Origin: Rhynchosporium graminicola
Lineage: Eukaryota; Ascomycota; Leotiomycetes; Helotiales; Ploettnerulaceae
DNA: 64,000 bases
Direction of reading: 5' to 3'
Assembly: GCA_900074885.1 (NCBI GenBank)
Contig: FJUW01000046.1
Location: 969,645 to 1,033,644 of the forward strand
In this document: piece by piece, positions 11,891 to 24,600 of the stretch
How positions within the stretch are numbered: position 1 is the first letter of the stretch
Layout: each line of letters begins with the position of its first letter
Translations under genes and position numbers: made by a program
The notes under the pieces: generated by a model
What the model was told of the DNA's origin: nothing
Seen by the model: only the letters and a program-made list of their open reading frames with translations
Databases searched by the model: none

Positions 11891-14800
11891 ATACCTCTTT
11901 TATATTAATAATCTAGTAGTTCTTCTATATTGTACTCTACGAGTAGATTAACTACTTTAGTATATATCTTCGGGGCTAGTAGTACTCTTAGAAGTACTTT
12001 TTCTAATAAGGATATATAGAATATTAGGAATATCTTCTTTATTATAGCTAATAGCTAGAGTTTATAATTTAAAAGTTCTTTAACTTATTTAATTTTAAAT
12101 AGTTTAAGTTTCTTATAGTCTAGCTTATTACTTAGTCTCTATACATTAATATTTTTCTATAGAAAATAAATCTTATCTCCCTCCTATAGTATTAGCTTCT
12201 AATTATAATTCTTATTATAATAGTATATATTTTTCTCTATTATAAACTAGAGTTCTTCTACGAGTTCCTTATAGAGGTCCTAGATATTCCGGACTTAGAT
12301 ACGAGCTATATTATTATCCTTAACTATTAAGTTAAGCTCTCTATAAGCGATAAGTTTATAATTATAATTCGCGAAGAATAGTATAACTTTTATTATTTCT
12401 ATAGTCGAGCTATTATATATAAACCCTACTAGTAGTAGTAGTTCTATCTAATTATTTTATTAATAGTTAATATAATAGTATAAGTATACTTTAAATATTT
12501 AGTTTATTCTTTTTTTTCCTTTATTAGTCTAAGGATAAAAAGCTATTAATAGTTTCTATTTAGTTCCTAGGAACTCTATTAGAGTATTCTAGAACTTTAA
12601 TATAAATAACTTATCTCGATTAGATACGATTTCTTCAGGTACTTTATACTTAGAGACTATCTCTTTAAGGTATACTTATACTAAGTATTTAGCTATAAGA
12701 GTAGATAAGACTAGTATTAAGATTATATACTTAGTAAGTCTCTCTATAATAATAAGTATTATATTATAGCTAACTCCTATAACCGGGTCCTTCGATAGCA
12801 GTAATAGCCTTATAAAGTCTTATATATTAATTTCTAAGAGGCTAGTAGTATTAGTATTATAATTATCTACTTATAAAGTATATATTAGGAAGACTTATTC
12901 CTAATATAAGTATTATAGTTAGCTAGTACTTCTTTAACTACTCAGCGGAATCCTTCTGACTACTAGTTTCTTGAAATCCTTAGATATATTCTTCGTATTC
13001 CTTAGTATCTATACGCGGGAAGCTCGTATTATTCTTTAATATATACTTTTAATAAGCTTAGTAGAAGCTAAACTTTCCTATTAATTCGTATAATACTATT
13101 TTTAATTATATTTCTTATAATAAGTTCCTTAGTTTTCTTTAAAGATAATCTATCTTTCTTCTAAGCTTCCTTTAAGGTATCGTACTAAGGTCTCTTAATT
13201 TCTTACTTAATCGCAGTAGCTTCCCGGATATTAGTAACTATATCTCTATTATCTAGCTATCTAAGTAAGGCGGTCTTATTATAAACCTTATTATCCTTAT
13301 AACTTAGTAATCTACTGAGAGTATCTGCTTATATATTATCTTTTCCTTATATATATTTAATAACTAAGTTAAAAGAGGCGAGTTCCTCTAACTATCAAGC
13401 TAATTAACGATTATCTAAGATCTTAGTAGTTATAAAAGTTCGAAGATTTATATAGTTAGTATAGATAATAACTAGGAAATTAGCTCCTTATAAGTATATT
13501 TTCTAGTATTTAAGTACCTTAAAAATCGCTATAAGTTCTTTCTTATAGATATTATAATTCTACTTAGCTAGAGATATTTTTTCTGAAAAGTAAGCGACTA
13601 AGTATAGCTATCTTTCGTTATCTCGCTGCAGGTATACTATACTAGTATAAGTATTAGAGGTATCTATTTCTATTAAACTTTTTTTCTTTTTATTAAAACT
13701 ATATAAGATTAGTTCTTTTATAAATTCTCTCTTAATTCTCTAAAAAGCTTCCTTATACTAGTTAGTCTAAGTAAAAGGAATATTCTTTCTTATTAAGCGT
13801 ATAAGTAGTTCGGTAATTTTAGAATAGTTTCTAATAAACTATTAGTAAAAGGTAGTAAAACCTAACTTTAATTATATATCCTTAATATTCTTTTGTAATT
13901 CCTATTCCTTTATAGCTCTGATTCTCTCTAGGTTAATACTTATCTCTCTTAAGCGAATAATATACTTTAGAAAAGTAACTTACTTAACTAAGAATTCATA
14001 TTTCGATATCTTTAATCTAGAATCTACTTTATATAATACTTCTATAACTTAGATAATATAATCCTAATATACCTCGATAGTCTCCGAGTATACTAGGATA
14101 TTATCTAGATAATATATAGCGAACTTTCTAATGAAATCTTTAAGAATATTATTATTTTATCTCTAATATATAGCTAAAGTATTAATTAAGCTAAATAGTA
14201 TTATTATATATTCCTATAGCTCTAAAGGTAATACGAAAGTAATCTTCTACTAGTATCCCTTCTTAATTCGGATTAAATTAAACGCGTTATGTTAATCTAA
14301 CTTAGTATATATCTTTACTCTAGCTAGCTTATCCCGCAGGTACTAAGTATTCGGTAAAAGGTATATATCCCTTATAGTTTTACTATTAATTATCTAATAG
14401 TTTTCGTAAGGTCTCGTCTTAGGATCTCCTGCTTTCTTAACTACTAGTATATTAATAGTATAAAATAACTTAGATTTCCGAATCTATTCTTTCTTTATAC
14501 TTAACTTCTAATACTCCTTAAGTATTCTTATAGTATTATAGTTATAATAGGGAAGTTTCTCTGCGATAAATATAAATATATCTTTAAAGTTTATCTTATA
14601 ATCTTAAAGTTTATACTTAAATAGAGCTCTTATATCTTACGGATCCTCGAATAATTTCGAGAACTTCTTATATAGTTCGGGTAGCTATTCTCGAATATTA
14701 TCTATCTGATTAAGATAATTCCTAAGTTCTATCTAACTAGGAACTCGACTTAACTAGCTAGAGTCTATTAGCGTTATTACTAAGAAGGTAGCGCTAGCTT

Positions 14801-16830
14801 CTCTTTTACTAGCTAGTTAATTACATTTATATTTATAGTTACTAAATATAACTTTATTAGTTACTTAATCTACGCTAAGATTATAGTTATATAGCTATAA
14901 TATTTCTAATATAATATCGTATTATCTAGTAAATATAATATTAAAGTAAAGCGTTTCTTCGTATCTATTAATAACTATCTTTATTCCTCTTATTCTTCTG
15001 CGGACTTATCTATCTAATCGAATGCTCTTTCTATCTAATAAAGTAAAGCGATATAGTTTCAGATTAATAGTAATAGGAATATTCTATTTCTCGATAAAGG
15101 CCGAGTTTATAAAGTGTCTTATAGCTCCTGAATCGATAAGTGCTTTTATCTTAATATTATCTATTATAATTAGTAAGATTTACTAATTGAACTCTCTAGT
15201 AGTAATAAGCTCTAAGTATAATAGTTTAGTTACTAAGTAATCACGTGCTTCTTCTCTGATTCTCTCTACTATTTCGTCTAACTAGGTCTTAAGGCTAGGT
15301 TTATAAGTAATCAGAATATAAGATATATAATAGTAGAGATTAGCTTACTTTTAGATCAGATCTAGTATTATTCTTTTATAAGTAGCTAATTCTAATAGGT
15401 ATTATCTTCTCTATTAATAGTATTCCTCTTCTATTTCCTTAATAATAGCTTAGATATTTTTAATTCGAAGAAACTAATCTAATTTTCCGAATTCTTTTAG
15501 TTCAGGTTCTCCTTCGAGGTTAGCTATATAACGATCTAGTTATTCCTTAATATCCCTAGTATTAACTCAGAATATAATAATAGTAATATCGCGATAAGCT
15601 ATAATATAATCTATATCTAGATTAAGTATATTATAAGTTCGGTAATATTCTATAAAATCGGACTTAGTTCTATTATATACTTATATTCTTCTTCTATTAT
15701 TATGGTTTCGAAGAATTTAGTTCTTATTATTATATAGAAGATTATTATATAGATAGTTTCTTTTATTTATAATACTTTAGCTTTCTTAATCTTTATCTAG
15801 AAGTTTAACTAAGTTTTCTTCGAATTCTTTACTAGTTTTATAAGTTATAAAGTCTTATAAACTCTATTTTACGCTAGAAGCTTTTTAGTAATCTGGCTTC
15901 TTTTCTACTAGTCTGAATTCTCTCTTAGGTTTATTTTAGGGTTTCTTTTTCTATTTCTTCTTCTAAGAATAATTATAAGCGAGATATCTTAGCTTATTAT
16001 ACGTATAGTATAAGCCCTTCTCTTACTATTTATCTTTCTTAGCTTAGCCCTTAGATCCTCTTTCTACTCTATTTATTTTTTATCAGATTATAATAGTTAT
16101 ATTTATTATTTAGATAAAGTTAGAAATTTCCTTAATATTTACTAAGTTACTATAGAAATTAGGGTTTTCGGAAGTAAGTAAGTAAAAAATATCCTCTTTT
16201 CTCTTTCACTTATTCTTAGATTCGTTTATTAATAATAATAAATAATTTAATTAAGTTCTCTAAGTTATCTAGTTTATTAGTCTTAGAGAGTTTATCCTTA
16301 ATATAGTCCTTAAGGCTTTAGTAGTATTAGGCTCTTAATCTACTATCTATCTAGTCTAATTATATAAAGTAGTAATAGAACTTAGTAGTATATTCATAAA
16401 TAGATTCTCGCTATCGAATTCCGAGTAGATACTTCTTAGCTTATTCTTTCTTATTAAGGTCTCTAAAGACTCCTTTAATAATAGTAGTAAAGCCTGCGAC
16501 AGTTCGAAAGATAACTCGACTCTTTTCGGTTATAATAATAGAATAAGCCCTAGTTAGACATTAATTAATTAAGTAATTATTTAAGGCCGGTTCGATCTAG
16601 TAAGCTATAGTATTATAGAGGAATAAAGTAATCTATAAGACTTTAAGAGAGTCCGCTTCGAACTTATTTCTATTAAAAGCGAGATATATTTAGTACTAAA
16701 GGATAAATTATTCTAAGTTATTATAGTTTCTATAATAAGTATCAGATAAGTTAACTCAGAGTAAAGTAACTTTATTAGTTTTCTTTATCTTACTAACTTA
16801 AGATCCTTCTCTTATAACTAATCCTTCTTT
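11870..16830 (-). pseudogene. Gypsy-C gag-pol remnant
   Basis: The minus-strand polyprotein remnant is read through RIP stops. Gag lies at roughly 15300-16830. The protease active-site motif LIDSGA is preserved near 15130-15150. The reverse transcriptase spans about 13700-14950, with the catalytic box YLDN at 14100-14111 in place of YLDD. RNase H follows near 13300-13700, and integrase, with an SNRD-like segment, near 12500-13000. In the family these parts copy the RNA in cytoplasmic particles and insert the cDNA. The second catalytic Asp of the RT box is Asn and dozens of Gln/Trp codons are stops, so it cannot encode active enzyme. The pol end is set by where homology to integrase fades near 11870. 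Confidence 0.85.
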
Positions 16831-16879
16831 AGAGGCTATTTCGTTCTTACTAATAATACTTTAAGTAAGGTACTTCAAG

Positions 16880-17378
16880 TATAACGTTCTTAGTTCTGAC
16901 TAGTATATAGTATATAAGCTCGTCGGTTAGTATTAGCTATAAAGTAAAGTAAATAAGAAGTTCGGTTCTTAATTGGAATTAAGATATTATAAGTAGGTAT
17001 TAATTATTATATGAATTTAAGTACGAAGCTCCTATCTAATAGCAGAAGTACTAGTCTTATATAGAACCTTCGTTCCCTCAGGCTAGCTATATAAGACTAT
17101 CTTGCAGAGCTTATAAGCTCTCGCGACCTGTCTAGTAGTCTAGTATATCACGTGATCCTAGATCACTCATAGCTATAATACTATTATTACTTCTATATAG
17201 GTAGATATATAGTACTACTCGCTAGTTTATACTATAACCGTGTTAGTGCCTTTCCTTTAATAGTACTAACTCTTTTCTAGTACTAAAATTCGTCTAGTAT
17301 ATACTACTAGGTGATACTATTAGTATTCTGGTGCCGGGACGGTTTTCGATGCTAAGAACCATGCCGGTTCGTAATACA
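16880..17378 (-). repeat. Gypsy-C 5' LTR
   Basis: This 499-bp right copy is the partner of 10634-11132. Toward its right end it retains more G and C than the left copy (for example GTGTTAGTGCC and GGTGCCGGGACGG), so RIP has hit the two LTRs unequally. It ends AATACA at 17378 and is followed by the TTATTA duplication. Confidence 0.9.
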
Positions 17379-18440
17379 TTATTACTATAGTTCTGAAAAT
17401 ACTTCGGAATTTTGGCTTATAAAAATTTTAAGAGAATAATAATATATTACTAGTCGATAAAGCTAGTAATATCGCTAGAGTTAGAGATAAGGATATTACT
17501 AGGTAAGAGGTTAGGATGACGAATAATAAGTATATTTAGCTATTTTATTTTTAGAACAAGGTAAGAAGTAACCTTAAGGTAATCTGATAGATAGTAGATC
17601 TATACTTATAGATCTACTCTTTAGCTATGATAGAGCTCCCTATAGAATAGTTCCTGCGGATACTGCTTCTCGCCGAATCTCTAGAGCTATAGGATCTCCC
17701 TCTTATTAACTGCTTTCAATATCTCTTTACTTCTCTTCCCTAGAAGTTACTTAGTTATTACCTTAGTGTTATATGAATAGAGGCGCTTTTAAGGTCCGCG
17801 GTTAGCAGCTAGCTTATTGCGTTTCTAATACTACTAGAGATACTTAGTTAAGAGTTTAATATAGAATTTACTTATATCTCCGAAACTATTATTTTCAGGT
17901 ATATTTACGCGCTTAATATTAAGATCTAAGGAATCTTTCAAAAAAAAAAGGCTATTACTAGCAGGAAACCGAATACGAAATAGAAGCTTTTCTATATCTA
18001 TAATCTTCTAAATAACTATTATCTTTTCTTTAAATATTATAGTATACTATATATCTGCTAACTCTCTCTAGAGTACTCGCATTATAATAATATATTTAGA
18101 CCTAAGTTAATTAGAAGCTGATGAACTCTAGTCGAGGATCTTGGGAATCGAAATACTATATATGCGTAGGAACTCTATTGTAGTAATCTCGCTAGCGATA
18201 TTATATTTACGAGGAATAGTATAAGAATATAATAAATATGCGATCGCTTTAAATCTACTGCGGAAAGTTACTTCGAAGATGCGGTATAAACTACTCTTAG
18301 TGAGCTTTATAATAAGTATAATATCGGTTTAAAGTAGCTTAATAGATTTAGTAATAAGATGATATAGCTCGTTTATATTGAAACAGAGTTGCCTCTCTGA
18401 TAGACGCAGATATTCGGTATAATTATAATATTAGTACGTG

Positions 18441-19060
18441 TATAATATTAATTAGTATCTAGTTAATTTCATATACTTATAGCTACTTACTGGTCGTATA
18501 GTTGAAGAATAAGTTAGTAGTGTCGTTAATCTTAGCTATTACTTCCTAACGCATTTCTATACTATAGTTACGTAACTAGATTAATAATAAAGCTTGCGTA
18601 TCTTTAATATAAGGCGCGCAGAAATAACGAAGAGATTTTCGAATAAGGGAATTCCTTTGTATTATATGAGTAGAGAGGAGAATTAATATTAGGATAGATA
18701 TTATCTATACTATATAGTAATTTAAAGGGAGAATCCGGGGGCTAATCAGATTAATCTTAATAGAGTAAGGCTTTACGCTAAGCAGATATACTGCGATTAT
18801 AAAAAATAGTATATATAGTTAAGCCTATAGAGTATATGAGAGAATCTATTATAAAATACAGATAATATAATCTCGTTACTCGCAGAAGTATAGATACCTA
18901 GGAAACTATATCTATCTTAACTCTTCTTAATCCTCGTAGCTAAATTATTACTAAATAATATCCTTATTAGTATACTTAATAAAGTACTTTCTCTATATAT
19001 TACTATAGATCTAATCCGAATCCTTATTACTCTCAGGTATATACTATTTATTAACTTAAT
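18441..19060. other. Intergenic or decayed DNA, nothing recognised
   Basis: This lies upstream of the kinase-like pseudogene (minus strand) and might hold its promoter. No coherent frame or repeat end was seen. Confidence 0.35.
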
Positions 19061-19690
19061 TTATTTGATAATACCATATACTTTCGTCGCTCTATTAAAC
19101 TTATTCCGATAAGCTTAGCGCTTCGGTTCCCGTTTCAGAGCTCTTAGCCTTACTTATAGAGGATTCGCCCTCCTAAGAAGTAGAGCTTTTAAATTCTTTC
19201 GTAAAATTATCTTATCTTATAATAATATCTTCTATTAATCTGTTCTTCTTTATAATATATTACTCTTATAATAGTATATATCCCGCTATACTTTTCCTGC
19301 TATTAACGAATTATTAAACTAACTTTCTTAGTATTAAGCTAGATCTAGAACTTATTATAGAGTATCTTATCTTATTCTATCTCCTTATTATAATCCTAGT
19401 ATATACTAAGATTCTCTAGATCTTTCTGTTTCTTTAAGTATACTATCTAGCTATAACTCATAGAAATATTAGTTAGTTTCTTCGTAGCGTTAATAGCTAC
19501 TAGACGAGCTTTATCGAGAATTTTATTTATAGTAATAGCTTCTTACTATATACTTCTCGCTCCCCGAGAGATAGTAGTAAATAGCGTAGAAGTAGAATCG
19601 CTTATAAGATTATAATAAAAGCTGTATAATAATAATAGATCTAGTTACGAAAGTTTACTTTTAACTGAAGTATTTAGATTAGAATTAAAA
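19061..19690 (-). pseudogene. Decayed minus-strand frame, helical and charged, unrecognised
   Basis: The minus strand reads for about 200 codons with RIP-type stops. It starts with an Ala/Ile/Asn/Lys-rich helical segment near 19500-19560 and continues through a Gln/Lys/Glu/Tyr-rich region into a Ser/Glu-rich segment near 19120-19200. The composition loosely recalls the C-terminal region of pogo/CENP-B-like transposases, but I could not find a DDE motif, so I do not assign it. It has lighter RIP than the Gypsy and Copia interiors. Confidence 0.3.
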
Positions 19691-20690
19691 CTTGTAAGAT
19701 AAGGGGAATATATAATCGAATATTGATCTGGATAGTCGTATAAATATATTTTAAAAGGATAATAATAGTTTGAATATACTTTAAGATATATAAAGATTTG
19801 ATCTAGCGCGGATATATATATGAAATCTAAATTATTAAATTTCTAGAGCTTTCTGCGCTTGAAACTTAGTGCGAAAAGCTATGTTTTTCAGCTCGAAGGT
19901 ATCTAGAGGTATTATAGCCTAACTTTACTAGGATCGGATTAGTTAATATCAGATTACTGAACGAATTATATAGTATCGAACCCTATTACTTGTAAAGACT
20001 AGTAATTATAATATCTTCTTATAAATAAATAATCTTACTATCCTCTTAAGTTATAAGTAAGAGGATTAGTTGTTATCTAAGATTATTTCTAAATGATAAT
20101 AATAAGTTAGTTAGTCTGCTAATTTAGCTCTACTAATAGCTTTTTATCTTACTCTAAACTAAGAGGTAACTGTTTCGCTCTTCTGTTTATTTATTTAATT
20201 AGTATTTCTCTTAATTAATAATCTATTAGATCTATTTCTCTTTTATATAATATATAGTATATTATTCCCTAAAATTATTTAATACTTCTTATATACTATT
20301 AAAAGTATAAGAGAGTACTTTAGAACTTTTGAAGATTTATCTTCGATTTCCGCGTAGTATACCTTCTCTTCTATTATATCTAACTAGATATAATAACGTT
20401 CTCTTTATTAATAGTAAATATCAGGATAAGCTTTATATAGTCCATAGCTACTGATATATATAAGCTTACTTATACGCCGGCCTTAATAACCTCCAAATCT
20501 CTAGTCTCTACTGCAGAATGCAAGCGATCTCTAGCCCGATAGAGAGTACTCTGAAGTAGTCTCTATCGATTATACTGACTATATTCGCTTTAAAGAAGAT
20601 CTAACTATTATTACTCGGTATAATTATATAAGGGCAGGTCGAGCTTATATTACTATCTTTACTAAAGTTATATACCTACGGAAGTAGGAG
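19691..20690. other. AT-rich decayed DNA, nothing firmly recognised
   Basis: Short minus-strand pieces (for example near 20440-20560) can be read but in shifting frames. No terminal repeats, RNA genes or known motifs were seen. Confidence 0.35.
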
Positions 20691-21380
20691 AATATTCTGA
20701 TAATAAGCTACTTGATCTATAACTATTATTTAACTAATATATTATTAAGCTTTCTAAGAGTAAACTCTCGACGTAATAATAGATTTTAAGAATATACTTA
20801 AGAACTGCGTTATAATAATTATAAGTAAGAGTATAATAATATACTAGAAAAGATGTAATATTGTAGTCTACGAGAAAGATAGTAAAGGGAATAAGCAGAT
20901 AAGGAAGCTAGTTAGAATACCTGATAGGTAAGAAGTCGTAGAATATAATACTAAGCTATATATTATATAAGGAAAGGTAAAAGAAGAATAGTATTATATT
21001 ACGTAGCGTAATTACCTTCTAAGTATATAGTTTATTCTATATTTAAAGACCTCTTTCTAATCCTAGTAATAGATTTATAATAGCTCTGTTTTTAGTAAGG
21101 ATTATCGAGATATATTCCGTAATAAGCTTTCCTTACTCTAATTCTCTCTTGCGTATAGGATTTTTAGTAATTACGTCGTATATTATAGGACTAAATACTT
21201 AATTAATAGGTTTATCTAGTATGTCTTTTAGTATAGCTTCGGAGTGTAGTATAATTAGTATAATTCCTTCCTTCAGGATAATATATAGATAGGACTTATT
21301 CTATCTATTTCACTTTCGCGCCGAATAGAGCTATCGTAAGCTATTCTACCTCTTACTTATAGATATCTAAACTAATAAGA

Positions 21381-21558
21381 TATTGCGAGGATATGGGTCT
21401 TGGTGTGGATCAGGTGACTGTAGTCACGTGCATGGTCCGTGCGGATATTCCTAGATAATACCTTTGGTCAACTCTCCATAGTAACTAGTACTATAATATA
21501 ACTAATAACATTCAACTACTCTATATCTTACTCTGAAGATTAATATAACCTTGCGATA
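21381..21558 (+). repeat. Copia-D 5' LTR
   Basis: This 178-bp LTR starts TATTGCGAGG, with the expected TG mutated to TA. It contains an inverted repeat GTGACT-GT-AGTCAC immediately followed by a CACGTG hexamer near 21415-21432. That palindromic block is unchanged in the 3' LTR and in Copia-E, making it a plausible conserved transcriptional element. Confidence 0.92.
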
Positions 21559-21571
21559 GGTTATAAGCCCC
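21559..21571 (+). other. Copia-D primer-binding site, half-tRNA-iMet type
   Basis: Immediately after the 5' LTR lies GGTTATAAGCCCC. If one G-to-A RIP change is undone (TGA to TAA), it complements GGGCTCATAACC, the anticodon-arm sequence of eukaryotic initiator tRNA-Met. Drosophila copia and yeast Ty5 are known to prime from the anticodon region of a cleaved initiator tRNA, so the match fits the family. Confidence 0.65.
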
Positions 21572-21670
21572 GATAGCCAGAAGTAGAGTAGTACTTAAAG
21601 AAGCAGTAGTACTATAATTCTTAATAGTAAGCGTCGAACTGTTTCTTAGTATTAAGGGTAGAGATTCAAG

Positions 21671-24600
21671 TTGCGAGCTTCCGATCAAGGTATAGTATAC
21701 GCGTATAGTTCAGTCAAACTAGCGCGTCTTTCTACAGCAAATACAGTCGCGCAGAGTACTAGTGGAGAGAGTTCTTCAGCTATCGCACCTACGCTATTAT
21801 TAGAAGAAGTCGAAGAAGTGTACTCCGATAACTCTAGCTCTATTGAAGAATCTTTAGAGTCTTCAATACTACATACAAGCCGTATAGTAATCAATACTCG
21901 TACAGCAGTCAAAGTCGACGATTCCGAAATTATCGCATCTCGAGGTGCAGAGTTTTCCGCGCTAGCGCCGGAAGCTACTACCTAAGTCCCCAGGACTTAA
22001 AATATACCCGATTTACCCCCTATAGACGCTAAATCGACGTCCTAGGACTATCCAGAGGATCCAGAAGACCCGGAATCAGAATCTATTACTACGACTACGC
22101 TAGAAGAGCCGTATAAACGTAAGAAGATAAGTAGCTCTACGTCTTTGAACTTAGTAGATAGCTATAAACTTAAGGGAGAAGAGAACTACACGGAATAGAG
22201 AGATAAGGTACTGAATATTACTAAAACTAATAGAATCAGCAAGTTTCTTAACGTTAAATCGCGTGACTACGTACCTAAAGAGGTAGACGAATAGGACGAT
22301 AAGGTCGATGATAAAGCCCTTAAGAAGTAGTAAGATTAGGAGTCTAGAGAGAATCAAATAAAGCTAGTAATTACGTTGAATTGCAAGGCCGGACCTCTCG
22401 CGCATATAACTAGTAAAACTACCGTATTAGATATATAGGAGGCCTTATAGGCGCAGTACGAAGGAGGTAGTAATATACTAGTATATAACGCTATATAAGA
22501 TTACGTTAAGCTCTAGTATAACGATTTCAACTCCCTAGAGAAGTTTATTATCGCTTTTAAGCTCTTAATTATTAAATTAGAGACTTTAATAATAGCTCTA
22601 CTTCCGGTATAGTATCTAATTATGTTTATTACCGCAGTTTCAGAGAAGTAGCCTATATGAGCTAAAAGATAACGTTCTCTCTTAAGAGTTTCTTCTAGTA
22701 ATAACCTAGATACGACCGAGAAGGCTAAATCAGGAGTAACTTTAGTTAGTTTAATCGAAGATATTATTAACGAGGTAAGAGCGAGTGACTCTACTAGTAA
22801 GATAGCAGGATAAGCCTTATATAGTAATAAGTCCGCACCTAATTCTAAGAAAGGAAGTAGCAGAGGAGCTACTAAGCCGGCTAGTAAAGATTAAACTAGA
22901 CCTACTTATAAGTACTATAAATAGACATCGCTAAAGTATACTCTAGAGAACTATTTTATTATTAATAAACAGAAGAAGAAGGAGTTTAAGGAGAAGTCTG
23001 GAAAGAAGTAGATCCCGTATGCCGAATAGCTAAAGAGGAAGGAGGGAGAGAGTAAGACTAATAAGACTAATAAGAAGAAGACTAGTAGTAGAAAGAAGAA
23101 GGATAACGATTCCGACGATAGTAGTATCTTTAGCGCAGCTATTTTACTATATTTCCCTACTATTATAGCTTCTATAGCTATATTCTCTTACTATAATAAG
23201 TCACGATAGCTCTTCGACACCGGCGCTACAGAGTATATATCTAACGACCTTTCTAAATTTACCTTATATACGCTAAGAGACGATTTATAGTATATACTTA
23301 TTATTAATAGGCTGTTACGCCCTACTGGGATTAGAAGTTATACGATTAAGGCGCTAAAGACCGATAGTATAGTACGTATATTAGAGTACTATAATATACT
23401 ATATATCCCGTAGTCTCTAGTCTGCCTATACTCAGGTTCTAAATTGAATAAATGAGGAGGTTATTTACGTACTTCTCTTCTCTATACGTCTAAGGAGAAG
23501 GAGATCTATATAATTAACGAAGATCTATTTATTATTAAGGAGACCTCCGGCGCAGGGTACGCTAGCCTTCCGGGTTTAAGCTTACCTGTAGCAGTAGAGT
23601 AAGCTACATTCGATATAGAGCTTTGGTATAGACGTATGTGTCACGCTAGCTTTAACGTAGTATAACGCACTTAATCTATAGTTACTAGTATGAAGTTTAT
23701 AGAGCTCAAGACTAGTAGAACTCGCCTTTACGCACTATATGAGAAAGGCCGACCTATTCGGAAGGTTAATAAGGTATCGGCACGTGTACGACCTGCTAGA
23801 TTAATAGATAAAATCTATATAGATATAATATACCTTAAACCTAAGGGTCTGAATAGTTACTCTTACGCCTCCATCTTCTCATGCGCTTATTCGACTGGAA
23901 AGTAGGCCTTTACTTACGCTAAGAAGTCGGATATATACCTAGCTAATTAAAAGCTAATTAAGTTAGCCGAAATATAGTATTACTATAAAATTAAAGTATA
24001 GAGATATAATAGGAGTAAGGAGTACTCTCCCTCTTAGATAAAAGAGCTTACTGACTACCTTAGAATACTACTAGAGGAGTTTACTCCGTATACTCTAGAG
24101 TAAGATAGAAGAGCTAAACGCTCTATACGTACGCTTATCGAGAAGGTACGTATAGTTATAGTAGATCAGAATATACTTAACTATATATAGCCGGAAATTC
24201 TACTCGCTTATATATATATCGCTAACCTTACCTCTACTTCTAGAGTAGAAGAGAAGACTCCTTTTAAGTGCTTCTGGGACGATATTAAGCTAGAGGTAAA
24301 TCATACTCCCTCTGTTAAGTATCTCTATATATTAGGATATCCTATCTTTATACTAATTAATAAGGAGAAGAGAGTCCAGAGCTATAAGTTAGCTCCTAGA
24401 GCTAAAAAGGGTATTCTAGTGGGATTTAAAGGTTATAATATCTATAGATACCTCGTTAATAGAAAGGTAGTTCGTACCTCTTATCTACGATTTAATAAAG
24501 ACGGCTTAGTTATAGAACCTCACGAAGAAGACGCTATAATAGTACCTTAAACTAGGGGTAATTCTATCGATACTTTGAGTTAAGATTAAGACGTCGAGTT

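Larger units (their letters stand above)
10634..17378 (-). mobile_element. Gypsy-C LTR retrotransposon, minus strand
   Basis: This complete 6.7-kb Ty3/Gypsy element has two 499-bp LTRs (10634-11132 and 16880-17378) flanked by a TTATTA duplication (10628-10633 and 17379-17384). LTR ends are TGTAACG...AATACA in plus-strand reading. The order on the minus strand is gag, protease, reverse transcriptase, RNase H, integrase, which defines Gypsy. A purine tract (GGCAGAAGAGGGA on the minus strand) adjoins the 3' LTR at 11133. It sits inside the APH-like pseudogene. LTR differences and frame stops are RIP-type, so the element is dead. Confidence 0.92.
10060..18440 (-). pseudogene. APH/AIM9-like kinase pseudogene split by Gypsy-C
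   Basis: Reading the minus strand from about 18440 to 17379, skipping Gypsy-C (10634-17378) and one TTATTA copy, and continuing from 10633 to about 10060, gives about 545 codons, close to the usual size of fungal phosphotransferase-like proteins. Recognisable landmarks in order are a segment ending SISIPKILD near 18140, a FPASNSLFFLKDS block near 17930, the catalytic-loop region RHPNLLPSN at 17495-17518 followed by a FID motif, and a C-terminal half with a YFYL block, VEECLDRDA and a final PF-DH-EI-like end near 10075. The family (APH fold, including AIM9) normally has HPD..PxN; here Asp is Asn, a RIP-type change. Many TAG/TAA replace Gln/Trp. The reading frame is restored exactly across the insertion, which supports both the gene call and the target duplication. 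The physiological substrate of the family is not established. I judge it non-functional. Confidence 0.75.

Noticed and set aside
17940..17949. A10 homopolymer as a retrogene poly(A) tail or frameshift site
   Set aside because: It lies inside the APH-like frame, which stays in phase through it; no target duplication or 3' end is next to it.
19061..19690. pogo/CENP-B transposase C-terminus
   Set aside because: Only a vague compositional resemblance; no DDE triad, helix-turn-helix or terminal inverted repeats were found nearby.
21685..21912. 75-codon minus-strand frame
   Set aside because: It is the shadow of the Copia-D gag frame on the plus strand.
22151..22357. 68-codon minus-strand hydrophobic frame
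   Set aside because: Antisense to Copia-D gag; hydrophobicity arises from the complement of Lys/Asp/Glu codons.
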